From Chlamydiales bacterium (GTDB taxonomy: Bacteria > Chlamydiota > Chlamydiia > Chlamydiales > FEN-1388), in the NCBI GenBank assembly GCA_021372185.1, contig JAJFUY010000167.1, forward strand, positions 1 through 6,099: a stretch of DNA of 6,099 nucleotides, read 5' to 3'. How positions within the stretch are numbered: the stretch's first letter is position 1; the number at the start of each line of letters is the position of its first letter. The translations under genes and the position numbers were made by a program. Below, piece by piece: positions 5,454 to 6,099 of the stretch. The notes beneath the pieces are model-generated. The model was not told the DNA's origin. It did no database searches and saw only the letters and a list, made by a program, of their open reading frames with translations.

Positions 5454-6098
5454 ATGAAAAAATCTTTTACTATTACACCTATTCGGCCAATTGATGAACT
5501 TTTGATTCAATCACGAAATGAACTGCCGCCAACAGAAGATGGCACATTTCTTGATAGTCACTTAGTTGATGTGTTTGATTTAGAGCCTACGTTTCATCTT
5601 GATGTGCGCTATGCTTGTCACAATAACTTTGTTGGCACTCCCTTGTATGCAGAACCTAAGGTGATGCTGCAAAAGCCAGCGGCGGACGCCCTTATCCGTG
5701 TGCACAGAAGCTTGGCAAAGCGAGGCTATGGCCTTATACTCTACGACGGCTATCGCCCCTGGTATGTCACATGGGTGTTTTGGCAGGCAACACCGGATGC
5801 CCAAAAGATTTTTGTGGCTGACCCAAATGAAGGCTCAAAACATAATCGCGGCTGTGCCATTGATGTTGGGATGTATGAGCTCCAAACCAACAAGGCAGTC
5901 GAATTCCCAAGCGGCTTTGATGAAATGACTCATAGAGCCTATTCAGACTACTCAGGCGGCACGCTAGAACAAACCATGCACCGCAAAATCCTGCGCGATG
6001 CCATGCAAGAAGAAGGCTTTACAGTCCACCCCAAAGAATGGTGGCACTTTGACTACAAAGACTGGCCGCACTACCCCATCACCAACACCACAATTTAA
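5454..6098 (+). CDS. ddpX: D-alanyl-D-alanine dipeptidase, VanX/DdpX family (peptidase M15D)
   Basis: 214 residues from the ATG at 5454, close to the roughly 200 of VanX. Zinc ligands and catalytic residues are all present with family spacing: SKHNRGCAID gives His130 and Asp137 (7 apart), and EWWH gives Glu195 as general base and His198 as third ligand. YDGYRP (97-102) supplies the Arg that stabilises the transition state in VanX. DVRYACHNNFVG (50-61) is the usual N-terminal motif. The enzyme hydrolyses D-Ala-D-Ala to D-Ala. No signal peptide is seen, so it acts in the cytoplasm, probably in peptidoglycan recycling or turnover. No vanA/vanH-type ligase or dehydrogenase is in the window, so resistance is not indicated. 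The start is uncertain: AAAGGA (5427-5432) is 21 bases from this ATG but 12 from an in-frame GTG at 5445, and the frame is open back to a TTG at 5424. The stop lies one base from the window end. Confidence 0.9.
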   Translation: MKKSFTITPIRPIDELLIQSRNELPPTEDGTFLDSHLVDVFDLEPTFHLDVRYACHNNFVGTPLYAEPKVMLQKPAADALIRVHRSLAKRGYGLILYDGYRPWYVTWVFWQATPDAQKIFVADPNEGSKHNRGCAIDVGMYELQTNKAVEFPSGFDEMTHRAYSDYSGGTLEQTMHRKILRDAMQEEGFTVHPKEWWHFDYKDWPHYPITNTTI

Positions 6099-6099
6099 A

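Noticed and set aside
5432..5494. 20-codon leader frame overlapping the dipeptidase start (Tyr-rich)
   Set aside because: The AAAGG lies directly against the ATG with no spacing, and the peptide shows no attenuation structure; probably chance.

Overview
The window reads as a low-to-moderate GC bacterial genome, with an Rhs polymorphic-toxin end, a large ankyrin-like protein, an exported glycosyltransferase of a family best known from animals, and a D-Ala-D-Ala dipeptidase. This mix fits a host-associated or protist-dwelling bacterium with peptidoglycan metabolism. Candidatus Dependentiae (TM6) or an environmental chlamydia are my best guesses, but no phylogenetic marker is present, so the assignment is an inference.

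Layout. (1) 1-864 (+) is the 3' end of an Rhs-family gene, open at the left edge. The end of the Rhs core (DPYGL) is visible, and a variable C-terminal domain with a lipase-like PHSLGG serine motif follows. (2) 875-1414 (+), ten bases further on, encodes a small predicted lipoprotein that is a candidate immunity partner. (3) 1415-1823 has no convincing protein. It holds a GC-rich block of about 310 bases built from roughly nine short hairpins, several with GNRA-type or 3-base loops. A diverged module of about 70-76 bases occurs twice in it, 200 bases apart, and a paired position differs in a compensatory way between the copies. This is the least explained part of the window. (4) 1824-2657 (+) encodes a secreted glycosyltransferase resembling the N-terminal domain of animal procollagen galactosyltransferases. 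(5) 2660-5347 (-) converges on it with only 2 bases between stop codons and encodes an 895-residue ankyrin-like protein with an unrecognised C-terminal half. Its promoter and ribosome binding site are clear. (6) 5454-6098 (+), divergent from the ankyrin gene, encodes a VanX/DdpX-type D-Ala-D-Ala dipeptidase that ends one base before the window does.

How the genes relate. The Rhs C-terminus and the lipoprotein probably form an effector/immunity pair. The glycosyltransferase and the ankyrin-like protein are plausible host-interaction factors but show no sign of co-transcription with each other. The dipeptidase is a stand-alone cell-wall recycling or turnover enzyme here, with no vancomycin-resistance genes in view.
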